In this document: positions 16,732 through 25,707 of the stretch, one piece after another
Numbering within the stretch: position 1 is the stretch's first letter
Layout of the letters: the number at the start of each line of letters is the position of its first letter
Assembly (NCBI GenBank): GCA_963727045.1
Contig: CAVSES010000001.1
Coordinates: forward strand, 682,001-746,000
Source of the DNA: Bog-1198 sp963727045
Lineage (GTDB): Bacteria > Pseudomonadota > Gammaproteobacteria > Steroidobacterales > Steroidobacteraceae
Direction of reading: 5' to 3'
Length of the DNA: 64,000 nucleotides
Position numbers and translations under genes: made by a program
The notes under the pieces: generated by a model
Seen by the model: the letters and a program-made list of their open reading frames with translations, nothing else
Databases searched by the model: none
Told to the model about the DNA's origin: nothing

Positions 16732-18690
16732 ATGCTCCGACGTCTGTTGATCGCCAATCGCGGCGAAATCGTCGGCCGCATTGCGCGCACCGCGCGGCGG
16801 CTGGGGATCACGAGCATCGCGGTGTACTCCGAGGCCGACGCCGGAGCGAGGCACGTGCGCAGCGCGGACGAGGCGTACTATCTGGGGCCGGCGCCGGCCG
16901 CCGACAGCTATCTCGATATCTCACGAATTCTGGCGCTGGCCGCCCGGGTCGGCGCCGATGCCGTTCATCCGGGGTACGGATTTCTTTCCGAGAACGCCGA
17001 TTTTGCCCAAGCCTGCATCGACGCGGGTTTGATCTTCGTCGGGCCGCCCGCCTCCTCGATCCGTGCGATGGGATCGAAGAGTGCATCGAAGGCCGCCATG
17101 GCAGCCGTCGGGGTGCCCGTGGCGCCCGGCTACCACGGCGACGATCAATCGCCGAAGAGGCTGTTCGCGGAGGCCGCGCGGGTGGGCTTCCCGCTCATCA
17201 TCAAGGCAAGCGCCGGCGGCGGTGGCAAGGGCATGCAGGTGGTACGGGGCGCGGCCGAAGTCGCGGCGGCCGTCGAATCCGCGCAGCGGCTGGCACGCAC
17301 CGCCTTCGGCGACGATCGGTTGCTGATGGAGCGGTATTTTCCGCAGGCGCGCCACGTGGAGGTTCAGATCTTCGCGGACTCCCACGGCGGCATCGTGAGC
17401 CTCTTCGACCGCGATTGCTCGGTGCAGCGGCGGCACCAAAAAATAATCGAGGAAGCGCCGGCGCCCGGCTTGCGCGAGGAGGTCCGGGCGGCGATGTCGC
17501 GCGCAGCCATCCAGTCGGCGCAGGCGGTCGGCTACGTCGGGGCGGGCACCGTCGAATTCCTGGTCGACGAAACGCAGCATTTCTACTTCATGGAAATGAA
17601 CACGCGTCTGCAGGTGGAACACCCGGTCACGGAGTCGATCACCGGCATCGATCTCGTGGAGTGGCAGCTGCGCATCGCGCAGGGGGCGCGCCTGCCGAAG
17701 CTGCAGGGCGAAATCACTCAACGCGGCGCCGCCATGGAGGCGCGCGTGTACGCCGAGGATCCCACGCGGGGGTATCTGCCGAGCGTCGGCCGCATCGCGC
17801 ACCTCAAATGGCCCGACTCCGTGCCCGGGCTGCGGCTCGACATCGGCTATGACGCCGGCGATGAAGTATCGACATTCTACGATCCCATGCTGGGCAAGGT
17901 GATCGCATGGGGCGAGACCCGCGGCGAAGCGGCCGATCGGCTGCGCCGTGCCCTGGATGAATTCGAGATCGCCGGGGTGACCACCAATGCGGCGCTGCTG
18001 TCCAGTGTGCTCGCGGACGAGGAATTCCGCCGCGGCGGCGTCGCAACGAATTTTCTCGATCTGCGCCGCGCCGCGCTTTCCTTCGGCGATCCTGCAGCGA
18101 ACGAGGCCGATGCGCTGCTCGCCGCGGTCTGGTGCGCGACCCGTGAAACCGGTGCTGATGCATTGTGGGCCGACACCCGCGGCTGGCGCCTGGGCGCGGT
18201 CCCGAAAAGCGTCTGGCAGTTCGCAGAGCGGACCGTGGTGGTCGAGTTCTCCGCCGCCGACAGCTGTCGGGCCGAGGTGGGCGGGAGTGAATATGCGGTG
18301 CGAATCGTGGCGCGCAGCGCGGGGTCGCTGGATGCGGAACTGGCGGGGCAAATGCAGCATCTTCGCGTCATCGAGGCGGATCATGAACTTCATCTGCATC
18401 GAGGCGGCCGGCACGTGGCGCTGCGCTTGAGGCGCACCGAAGACGCCCTCGAGGTCAGCGCGGGTGCGGAGGAGGGCTCGCTGCTCACGCCGCTGCCGGG
18501 AACGGTGGTTGCGGTGCATGTGGTGCCCGGCCAGAGCGTCGCCCGCGGCGCACCGCTCGTGACTGTCGAGGCCATGAAAATGGAGCACACCCTCACGGCG
18601 CCATACGCCGGAACGGTGACGCGGGTTGCATTTGGAGTGGCGGATCGCGTGGCAGCCGGCGCGATCCTGGTGGAGCTCTCGGCCGCCTAG
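16732..18690 (+). CDS. liuD: Methylcrotonyl-CoA carboxylase, biotin carboxylase/carrier (alpha) subunit
   Basis: A protein of about 652 residues with an N-terminal biotin carboxylase (LIANRGEI, ATP-grasp loop KASAGGGGKGMQ, EMNTRLQVEHPVTE) and a C-terminal biotinyl domain (EAMKMEH, the Lys carrying biotin). It carboxylates biotin and hands CO2 to the beta subunit. GAGG stands six bases before ATG 16732. An alternative GTG at 16720 would overlap the beta-subunit stop by four bases. The hydratase and HMG-CoA lyase of the pathway are not in this window. Confidence 0.93.
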   Translation: MLRRLLIANRGEIVGRIARTARRLGITSIAVYSEADAGARHVRSADEAYYLGPAPAADSYLDISRILALAARVGADAVHPGYGFLSENADFAQACIDAGLIFVGPPASSIRAMGSKSASKAAMAAVGVPVAPGYHGDDQSPKRLFAEAARVGFPLIIKASAGGGGKGMQVVRGAAEVAAAVESAQRLARTAFGDDRLLMERYFPQARHVEVQIFADSHGGIVSLFDRDCSVQRRHQKIIEEAPAPGLREEVRAAMSRAAIQSAQAVGYVGAGTVEFLVDETQHFYFMEMNTRLQVEHPVTESITGIDLVEWQLRIAQGARLPKLQGEITQRGAAMEARVYAEDPTRGYLPSVGRIAHLKWPDSVPGLRLDIGYDAGDEVSTFYDPMLGKVIAWGETRGEAADRLRRALDEFEIAGVTTNAALLSSVLADEEFRRGGVATNFLDLRRAALSFGDPAANEADALLAAVWCATRETGADALWADTRGWRLGAVPKSVWQFAERTVVVEFSAADSCRAEVGGSEYAVRIVARSAGSLDAELAGQMQHLRVIEADHELHLHRGGRHVALRLRRTEDALEVSAGAEEGSLLTPLPGTVVAVHVVPGQSVARGAPLVTVEAMKMEHTLTAPYAGTVTRVAFGVADRVAAGAILVELSAA

Positions 18691-20264
18691 GCGACTTGCG
18701 CGGCTGCGGCCTGTACCGCGTCCGCGGCGAGCGGCGGCAGCGTCACTTTGAAGCGGGTCTCATGGCCCATCAGGCTGGCCAGCGCAATCTTGCCGCCGGC
18801 TTCATGCACGTAACGGCGCACCAGCGACATGCCCGTGCCATGCGCAGCTTCGCCGGGCGCCGAGTTCATGGTGCTGTATCCGGACTTGAATATCAATTTG
18901 ATGGCCTGGCGATCGCGCAGACGCGCCGCCGCGTCTTCCGTGATCAATCCCTTGGCGATCGCAGTGGCGCGGACTGCATCCGGGTCGAGGCCGCAGCCGT
19001 CGTCCTGGAAGTGCAGTTCGAAGCTTTGGTCGGGCATCGACTTGAATTCAAGGTGCAGGGTGCCATGCGGCGGTTTGCCCGCGCCTTGACGCGCTGCGGG
19101 GGATTCGACACCGTGCATGACGGCGTTGCGAATCAATTGAATCGAAATGTTCTTGATCGCCGCCTGATACCTCGGGGGAACGAGCTGCATGCCGATGCAC
19201 TCGAGCACGACGGTCTTGTTGTGTTCTTGCGCCACCAGTTCGGTCAGCGCGGTCAGCGTGCTGTCGAGGCTGCCCGCCTGCGCCATGCGCTGCGGCCTGG
19301 GGAGCGCGGATTTTTGCGCCATTTCTGCCAGGAATTTCGGTGCTTCGATGATCTGCGTGCCGTTCTCCGTCATCCGCGGTTCTGGTGCCGCGGCCTCCTC
19401 CGGCGCGGCCGCACTCACCTGCGAACTCAAGGATCGCAGCAACGCGAATTGCCCGTAAAGCTGGTCCAGCTTGACGGCGAGCGGCAGGAAATCACTGCCG
19501 CTGAGTGCGCCCCGGCTGCGCAATTCCTGCAGAGCATCCTCCAGCAGGCGAGCCGCGTCCGCCAACCCGGTGAGCTTGAGCGCGGCGGCATCGCGGCGGA
19601 CCCGATCGACTTCGCCCAGCATCTCCTCGAGTTTGCTGCGGAACGCATCCGCCTCGCGCGCCGGCTTCTTCAGCACTTCGTCGATGGCGTTCATCGAGGC
19701 GTCGGTGCGCTGCAGGAATGCATTGAAGCGGGTTCCTCCGGACTGAAGGACGCTGCGCAATATTTCGCCTTGCGTGCGCATGTGAGTGCGCAAATCCTCG
19801 AGTTCGCGGTTCTGCTGCATGCGGGCGGTGATGTCGGTCACGTGCACCAGCCAGGCGCGCGGTTCGCGGGGCAGATCGACCGCATTGAATTCGAACGAAT
19901 AATGCGCCGCCTCGAACGTGCCGTCCGTATTGACGAGCCGGACCTCCACATCGCGCAGCGGATTCTCCTGCGCGGCGTCGCCCGCGGCCGTCGCGTCGAG
20001 CAGTCGGGTCATGAAGGTTCGCGCAGCGCTCAGAGTCTTCGCCGTGACCACCGGACCGATAAGTTTTTCGAGGGTCAGGTTGGTGAAATCCTGACGCCGA
20101 AACAGCGCTCCCAGCGAGGCCGATACCTGCGGCAGGATCTTGCCTTTCGCGTCGAGCAGAAAGAGTCCCGGCGCGCTCCCCTTTAGAATGGCATCGGTCA
20201 GGCGGCTACCGGCGCTGATCAGCTCCTGCTTTTCGCGCTCATGACGTTTGATGGAGATGAACAT
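18687..20264 (-). CDS. PAS / CheA-like ATPase-domain signalling protein
   Basis: A 525-residue soluble protein. Residues 1-150 form a PAS-like sensor (APGLFLLDAKGKILPQVS ... HVTDITARM), followed by a coiled-coil and helical-bundle stretch resembling a histidine phosphotransfer domain. The C terminus is a HATPase_c domain of CheA type: N box QLIRNAVMHGVE, DDGCGLDP, GTGMSLVRRYV. In the helical bundle the place of the phospho-His (normally HTLKG) reads RRDAAALK, so I see no phosphorylation site. There is also no CheW-like domain. It follows the Ser/Thr kinase gene on the same strand by 136 bases, which suggests one pathway. The start is ATG 20264; the frame stays open to 20354. Confidence 0.7.
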   Translation of the reverse strand: MFISIKRHEREKQELISAGSRLTDAILKGSAPGLFLLDAKGKILPQVSASLGALFRRQDFTNLTLEKLIGPVVTAKTLSAARTFMTRLLDATAAGDAAQENPLRDVEVRLVNTDGTFEAAHYSFEFNAVDLPREPRAWLVHVTDITARMQQNRELEDLRTHMRTQGEILRSVLQSGGTRFNAFLQRTDASMNAIDEVLKKPAREADAFRSKLEEMLGEVDRVRRDAAALKLTGLADAARLLEDALQELRSRGALSGSDFLPLAVKLDQLYGQFALLRSLSSQVSAAAPEEAAAPEPRMTENGTQIIEAPKFLAEMAQKSALPRPQRMAQAGSLDSTLTALTELVAQEHNKTVVLECIGMQLVPPRYQAAIKNISIQLIRNAVMHGVESPAARQGAGKPPHGTLHLEFKSMPDQSFELHFQDDGCGLDPDAVRATAIAKGLITEDAAARLRDRQAIKLIFKSGYSTMNSAPGEAAHGTGMSLVRRYVHEAGGKIALASLMGHETRFKVTLPPLAADAVQAAAAQVA

Positions 20265-20278
20265 GCTCGCACAGCGTG

Positions 20279-20323
20279 CCAAAGGCTTGCGGGAGGGGGC
20301 TTGATGGCAGTCACAGCCTTTGG
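20279..20323 (-). promoter_or_regulatory. Inverted repeat in the leader of the CheA-like gene
   Basis: A perfect 9-base inverted repeat (CCAAAGGCT at 20279-20287, AGCCTTTGG at 20315-20323) with a 27-base loop ends 15 bases before the ATG at 20264 on the transcribed strand. It could fold next to the ribosome-binding region or mark a protein-binding site. There is no T-run after it, so it is not an intrinsic terminator. Confidence 0.4.
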
Positions 20324-20400
20324 ATCGCCGGCAATATATGTTGCGGCGAGTCACGGCCGAGTGAGACGCCTGTCACAACGCTGCCCGCCTTAAGATAAAT

Positions 20401-21660
20401 CTAAGCGACAGCCGCCGCCAGGGGCCCCAAATCCGCGAGCAATTCGTCGGCGGATGCATAACGGGCGCTTGGCTGCTTCGCCATCAGGCGATCGAGCAGC
20501 GGCTGCTGCATTGCCGTGCTTTCCGGCAGCACGGGCACCGGGGAACTCGCGTGTTGGGACATGATGGCCATTGCGCTGCGGCCGCCGTAAGGTCTTTGTC
20601 CGGTGAGCATTTCGTAAAACATGACGCCGAGACTGTACAGATCCGTGCGCACATCGACCCGTTGGCCCTGCGATTGTTCCGGACTGATGTAATACGGGGA
20701 GCCGAGCACCTGACCGACGCCGGTGGTACCTGCGTCGTCCATCGAGCGGCGCGCCAATCCGAAGTCGATGAGCACCGGCGAGTTGTCCTCGCGCAGCATG
20801 ACATTCGCGGGCTTCAGATCGCGGTGCAGAATGCCGAAGACGTGGATGACCCTGAGCGCCTCGGCGATGGCGCGAAGATAATACAGGCTCTCATCGACGC
20901 TCAAGGGATTGCGCAGGCGGTCGCGCAGGTCCCCACACGGGAAATATTCCATCGCCAGATATAAATGCAGGGGCAGGGAGCCGAAATCATAGATCTCGGC
21001 GATGGCGCGGTGCGTAATGCTGGAGATGATCTCGTATTCGCGCTGGAATCGTTCGGCATCGTCGATTTCCCGGGAGGATTCGCCGCGGTTCATGACCTTG
21101 AGCACGACGTTGCGCCGCAAGCGTTCGCTGCGCGCCAGAAAGACCTGGGAGAAATTACTGGTGGCGATTTCCTTGACGATGGAATAGCCCGGCACTTCGA
21201 TGCCCGAGCCTTCGGCGGCCGGGGGAATCAACGCCTTCGCCGCCTGCTCGGCGGCGCGGCGTTTGGACCATGCTTCCTTGATCGACCCCAGCAGTTGGTC
21301 CCTGGTAATGCGCGCAATCGGCAGATAATCCTTGGCGCCGCTCTTCATGGCACGGACGGCGGAAATTTCGCCACCGTTGTCGGCCAGTACGATGCAATGC
21401 AGTGCAGGCTGTATCTGCAGCATCTGCATCATATGGTCGAGGACCGCGCCGGCCGCCGCCGCGTCCGCGAAGTCGATCTGCAGTATCGTCGCATCCGGGG
21501 CGCGTTCCGAGATCAGCCGGTTCAAGGGCGCGGTCTCGCCCGCCGGCATGGTGATGACCTGGGCATTCGGCCAATGGCTGGTAACATGGTGGGTAAGCCA
21601 TTGCAGGCGCTTGTTGTCGCCGCCCACCACCAGCAAGTTTGGACCGGTCGGGTCTGCCAT
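20401..21660 (-). CDS. Serine/threonine protein kinase with N-terminal receiver-like domain
   Basis: A 419-residue cytosolic protein. Residues 1-125 resemble a response-regulator receiver: possible phospho-Asp63 (LQID) and Lys110 (SGAKDYL) are present, but the acidic pair is partly lost (GGDN) and the conserved Thr is Ala. Residues 158-415 are a Hanks-type kinase with Lys188 (VVLKVM), His279-Arg-Asp281 (HRDLKPAN), Asp299 (DFG) and SPEQ. The glycine-rich loop is degenerate (EIATSNFSQVF). No membrane span or PASTA domain is seen. The fusion suggests two-component input into Ser/Thr phosphorylation. It is divergent from degQ and upstream of the CheA-like gene. Confidence 0.88.
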   Translation of the reverse strand: MADPTGPNLLVVGGDNKRLQWLTHHVTSHWPNAQVITMPAGETAPLNRLISERAPDATILQIDFADAAAAGAVLDHMMQMLQIQPALHCIVLADNGGEISAVRAMKSGAKDYLPIARITRDQLLGSIKEAWSKRRAAEQAAKALIPPAAEGSGIEVPGYSIVKEIATSNFSQVFLARSERLRRNVVLKVMNRGESSREIDDAERFQREYEIISSITHRAIAEIYDFGSLPLHLYLAMEYFPCGDLRDRLRNPLSVDESLYYLRAIAEALRVIHVFGILHRDLKPANVMLREDNSPVLIDFGLARRSMDDAGTTGVGQVLGSPYYISPEQSQGQRVDVRTDLYSLGVMFYEMLTGQRPYGGRSAMAIMSQHASSPVPVLPESTAMQQPLLDRLMAKQPSARYASADELLADLGPLAAAVA

Positions 21661-21754
21661 AGATAAGGTCTGCTACTCGGAAAGCCAGCCTAACGCGTGA
21701 GGGGCCGGGCTGGCATGTCGGGATTTCACATTTTGCGGTTCCTCAAGGGCGTCC

Positions 21755-21783
21755 GGAACCAATAGGCCGTCCAGCGGGTCTGA
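21755..21783 (+). promoter_or_regulatory. Putative sigma-E (RpoE-type) promoter of the DegQ-like protease
   Basis: GGAACC (21755-21760) and TCTGA (21779-21783) resemble the envelope-stress promoter elements GGAACTT and TCTGA, with a spacing close to that of the E. coli degP promoter (one base longer by my count). The start point would be near 21790, with GAGG and ATG following at 21823. The gene it serves is a classic envelope-stress protease, which supports the reading. Confidence 0.5.
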
Positions 21784-21822
21784 TTGGGTTTCGCGAGTCA
21801 GTCGTTTTAACGAGGTTTTTTA

Positions 21823-23295
21823 ATGGGTAGCTTCAGAACCTGGTCGCTTGCACTGATTGCGGGCATCTTCGTCGTGGTCGTGGCACATGAGCGCTCGAGT
21901 GCCGACACGGGCCTGGCGGGCTCCCGTGCCGCCCTGGCCGCCGCGCCGGTTCCGGTGACGCCTGCGCCTGCCGCCGCACGGGTGACGGGGCTGCCGGACT
22001 TCTCCGGATTGGTCGCGGAGAACGGCGCCGCGGTGGTCAATATCAGCGTCGTGCAAAAGGCGCCGAAGATGGTTCCAGGGATGCCCGTCGCCCCGGGCGA
22101 GCAAGGCGATGACGATCCGCTGTCGCAATTCTTCCGCCGCTATCAAATGCCCGCCCCCGGCCACACTCCACCCATGAAGGGAATCGGATCGGGGTTCATC
22201 GTAAGTTCCGACGGCTACGTTCTCACCAATGCACATGTGGTGGACGACTCCTCGGAGGTGACGGTCAAGCTCACCGACCGGCGGGAATTCGTCGCCAAGG
22301 TGGTCGGAGTCGACAAGCGCAGCGACGTGGCGCTGATCAAGATCGCCGCGACCGGCCTGCCCACCGTCCACTTCGGGGATTCTTCGCGCCTCAAGCCCGG
22401 TCAATGGGTGATTGCGATCGGATCACCGTTCGGCTTTGAAAACAGCGTGACCGCGGGCGTCGTGAGCGCCACCGCGCGCCCTCTCGATGAGAACTATGTG
22501 CCGTTCATCCAGACCGACGCTGCGGTCAATCCTGGCAATTCGGGAGGTCCGCTGTTCAATGTCGACGGCCAGGTCATCGGCATCAATGCACAGATTTACA
22601 GCCGTACGGGCGGCTACATGGGCATGTCCTTCGCCATCCCCATCGATCTGGCGTTGAACGTCAAGAATCAATTGATGACCAAGGGCAAGGTGAGCCGCAG
22701 CCGCATCGGGGTTGCGGTTCAAGAAGTCAACCAGAAGCTGGCCCAAACATTCGGTCTGGGCACACCGCACGGCGCGCTCATCAGTTCCGTGGATCCCAAA
22801 GGCCCCGGCGAGCGCGCGGGCCTCAAGCCCGGCGACGTCATCACCAGCGTCAACGGCCACAACATCGATCATTCCTTCGATCTTCCGACGATCATTGCCG
22901 ACATTCCCCCCGGAAGCGAGGCGCACGTCGGCATCTGGCACGATCGAAAGGCAGAAGAGATCTCGGTCAAAACCGTGCTGCTCGACGATGAAGCGACGCA
23001 AACCGCGCGCAACGAGGGCGATGAGAGCGGCGGCAAACTGGGGCTTTCGGTGCGCCCGCTCGATGCCAAGGAACAGCAGGAACTGCATACGAAGGGCCGA
23101 TTGCTGATCGAAGACGTTTCGGGACCGGCGCTGGCCGCGGGTTTGCAGGCGGGCGATGTGGTATTGGGCGTCAATGGCGCGAATGTCGCGTCCGTGGCGG
23201 ATTTGAAGCGCGAGGTGGCGCGCGCGGGCCATAGCGTCGCCTTGCTGATCCAGCGCGACGATGCTCAGATCTACTTTCCCGTCGACATAGGGTGA
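21823..23295 (+). CDS. Periplasmic serine protease of the Do/DegQ/MucD family
   Basis: A 490-residue HtrA-family protease. It has an N-terminal signal or anchor (LALIAGIFVVVVAHE) and a trypsin-like domain with His138 (TNAHVV), Asp168 (RSDVALIKI) and Ser240 (GNSGGPLF). Two PDZ domains follow (about 290-375 and 395-485), the normal layout for degradation or chaperoning of unfolded envelope proteins. GAGG lies seven bases before the ATG. A sigma-E-like promoter is upstream. YgiQ follows 21 bases later. Confidence 0.93.
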   Translation: MGSFRTWSLALIAGIFVVVVAHERSSADTGLAGSRAALAAAPVPVTPAPAAARVTGLPDFSGLVAENGAAVVNISVVQKAPKMVPGMPVAPGEQGDDDPLSQFFRRYQMPAPGHTPPMKGIGSGFIVSSDGYVLTNAHVVDDSSEVTVKLTDRREFVAKVVGVDKRSDVALIKIAATGLPTVHFGDSSRLKPGQWVIAIGSPFGFENSVTAGVVSATARPLDENYVPFIQTDAAVNPGNSGGPLFNVDGQVIGINAQIYSRTGGYMGMSFAIPIDLALNVKNQLMTKGKVSRSRIGVAVQEVNQKLAQTFGLGTPHGALISSVDPKGPGERAGLKPGDVITSVNGHNIDHSFDLPTIIADIPPGSEAHVGIWHDRKAEEISVKTVLLDDEATQTARNEGDESGGKLGLSVRPLDAKEQQELHTKGRLLIEDVSGPALAAGLQAGDVVLGVNGANVASVADLKREVARAGHSVALLIQRDDAQIYFPVDIG

Positions 23296-23316
23296 CGGAT
23301 CAGGCCTAATTCCGGC

Positions 23317-25527
23317 GTGCAAGCCGCCAGTCCCCTATTTCCCAGCCCCAAAGAGAATCTCGCTGGCTCCGCGCCGGCGAAGTTCCTGCCGACCAGCCGC
23401 GCGGAAATGGCCTCGCTCGGCTGGTCGCAGTGCGACATCATCATCGTCACCGGCGATGCCTACGTGGATCATCCGAGCTTCGGCATGGCCATCATCGGGC
23501 GGTTGCTGGAAGCCCTGGGATTCAAGGTCGGCATCATTGCGCAGCCGGATTGGCACGATACCGGCGATTTCCAAGCCTTGGGTGCACCGCGCCTGTTCTT
23601 CGGCGTGACCGGCGGGAACATGGATTCGATGGTGAATCGCTATACATCGGATCGGCGCGTCCGCAGCGACGACGCCTACACGCCCGGCGGTCACGGCGGC
23701 AGGCGCCCGGACCGCTGCGTCATCGTTTATTCACAGCGAATCCGCGAAGCCTACAAGTCGGTTCCCATCGTCATCGGCGGCATCGAAGCCAGCCTGCGGC
23801 GGATCGCGCATTTCGACTATTGGTCGGAACAGGTGCGCCGCTCGGTCCTGGTGGATTCGAAGGCGGACCTTCTCGTCTTTGGCAATGCGGAGCGCCAGAT
23901 CGGCGCCATCGCGCAACGGCTGCACGCGGGGGAGACCGTCGCCGATCTCACGGATCTTCGCGGCACGGCGTACCTGCGCCGCGGCATGCCGTCCGGTTGG
24001 GTGGAAATCGACTCGAGCGAGTTGGACAGGCCGGGACCCTTGAATCCGCCGGTCGATCCGTATGCAAGCGAGGAGGAGCGCCGGACGGTATCGCAGGCTG
24101 CCGCGCCCGCCAAACCGGCCGATGCTGCGCCCGCGCCTGTGGCGGTTGCCCCCTCGGAAAAGATCGTGAAGTTCTACCGCAAGGTTCCGAACGCGCAGCG
24201 GGAACGCAGCGTCATCCGCCTGCCATCCTTCGAGCAGGTGAGCCGGGACTCCGTCCTGTACGCGCATGCATCGCGCATCCTGCACTTGGAGTCGAATCCC
24301 GGAAATGCGCGCGCGCTCGTTCAGCGCCACGGCAGCCTGGAGCTGTGGCTGAATCCGCCGCCGATTCCCTTGAGCACGCCGGACATGGATTCGATCTATG
24401 AGCTGCCGTACGCGCGGCGGCCCCACCCCTCGTATGGTCCGGCGAAGATTCCCGCGTACCACATGATTCGTTTCTCCGTGTCGATCCAGCGTGGCTGCTT
24501 CGGCGGATGTACGTTCTGCTCCATCACCGAGCACGAGGGCAGGATCATCCAGAGCAGATCCGAGGATTCGGTCATCCGCGAGATCGAGACCATCCGCGAC
24601 ACGGTGACCGGCTTCACGGGAGTGATATCCGACCTCGGCGGGCCGACGGCGAACATGTACCGTCTCCACTGCAAGAGCGCCGCCATCGAGTCGGCGTGCC
24701 GCAGGCCCTCCTGCGTATTTCCGGGCGTGTGCCCCAATCTGAACACCAACCACGCGCCGCTCATCAATCTGTACCGCCGCGCCCGCGCCATCAAGGGCGT
24801 CAAGAAGGTGCTGATCGCCTCGGGCGTGCGTTACGACCTGGCGATCGAATCGCCGGAGTACGTCCGCGAGCTCGCTGCGCATCACACCGGGGGCTATCTC
24901 AAGATCGCCCCCGAGGCCATCGGCGAAGGGCCGCTGTCCAAAATGATGAAACCCGGCGTGGGCGCCTATTACCGGTTCAAGGAACTGTTCGACAAGTATT
25001 CGAGGGAGGCGGGCAAGGAACAGTATTTGATACCGTACTTCATCGCGGCGCATCCGGGCACCCGCGACCAGGACATGCTGGAGCTTGCGTTGTGGTTGAA
25101 GAAAAACGGCTTTCGAGCCGACCAGGTGCAGGCGTTCCTGCCATCGCCGATGGCCACCGCCACCGCGATGTACCACTCGGGCAAGAATCCGCTCAAACGC
25201 ATCAGCCGCAGCAGCGAAGAGGTCGTCATACCGAGAGGGCTCAAAGTGCGCCGGCTGCACAAGGCCTTCCTGCGATATCACGATCCGCAGAATTGGCCGC
25301 TGCTGCGCGATGCATTGAAGCGGATGGGGCGCGCGGATCTGATCGGCAACGGCAAACACCATCTCATTCCGGCATACCAACCCGTGGCGTCGGCGGCGGG
25401 GAGCGGGACGGGGCGTCCCGGCCGGGCGTTGCCGTTTCGGACGCAGCACACCGGTCTGCCCAAATCCGGACGAGCCTCCAAGCCCAAGCCGCCCGCCGGC
25501 ACGGCCAGGCGCCGGGATCGGCCTTGA
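23317..25527 (+). CDS. ygiQ: YgiQ family radical SAM protein
   Basis: A 736-residue protein of the YgiQ/UPF0313 family, whose function is not established. An N-terminal cobalamin-type or Rossmann-like region (GDAYVDHPSFG) is followed by the radical SAM core. The three cluster cysteines 394, 398 and 401 lie in RGCFGGCTFC, and DLGGPTANMY is a family signature. An Ala/Pro-rich linker near residues 263-280 and a basic, low-complexity C-terminal tail are visible. The start is GTG at 23317, 21 bases after the protease gene, with no clear Shine-Dalgarno site. Confidence 0.9.
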   Translation: MQAASPLFPSPKENLAGSAPAKFLPTSRAEMASLGWSQCDIIIVTGDAYVDHPSFGMAIIGRLLEALGFKVGIIAQPDWHDTGDFQALGAPRLFFGVTGGNMDSMVNRYTSDRRVRSDDAYTPGGHGGRRPDRCVIVYSQRIREAYKSVPIVIGGIEASLRRIAHFDYWSEQVRRSVLVDSKADLLVFGNAERQIGAIAQRLHAGETVADLTDLRGTAYLRRGMPSGWVEIDSSELDRPGPLNPPVDPYASEEERRTVSQAAAPAKPADAAPAPVAVAPSEKIVKFYRKVPNAQRERSVIRLPSFEQVSRDSVLYAHASRILHLESNPGNARALVQRHGSLELWLNPPPIPLSTPDMDSIYELPYARRPHPSYGPAKIPAYHMIRFSVSIQRGCFGGCTFCSITEHEGRIIQSRSEDSVIREIETIRDTVTGFTGVISDLGGPTANMYRLHCKSAAIESACRRPSCVFPGVCPNLNTNHAPLINLYRRARAIKGVKKVLIASGVRYDLAIESPEYVRELAAHHTGGYLKIAPEAIGEGPLSKMMKPGVGAYYRFKELFDKYSREAGKEQYLIPYFIAAHPGTRDQDMLELALWLKKNGFRADQVQAFLPSPMATATAMYHSGKNPLKRISRSSEEVVIPRGLKVRRLHKAFLRYHDPQNWPLLRDALKRMGRADLIGNGKHHLIPAYQPVASAAGSGTGRPGRALPFRTQHTGLPKSGRASKPKPPAGTARRRDRP

Positions 25528-25707
25528 ACGGGGCGGACGCCACGGTCAATACCTGGGGTAGGCTCCCATGCGAACGGAATCGCTTGCTAGCCTCCCCGCG
25601 CTGCGATTAAAGTTCCGGGCTGTCTAGCGGTTTCCCACCGCAATTCATCAACTTATATGGATTTGGGAGCGATGAGCCCGCCGTTGGGATGCGGGCGCGT
25701 GCAAAAC

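Noticed and set aside
25568..25627. Possible leader peptide and thr-type attenuator before thrA
   Set aside because: The 19-codon frame has no run of Thr or Ile codons, and the nearby imperfect stem (GGGGTAGGCT with AGCCTCCCC) has no T-run after it.
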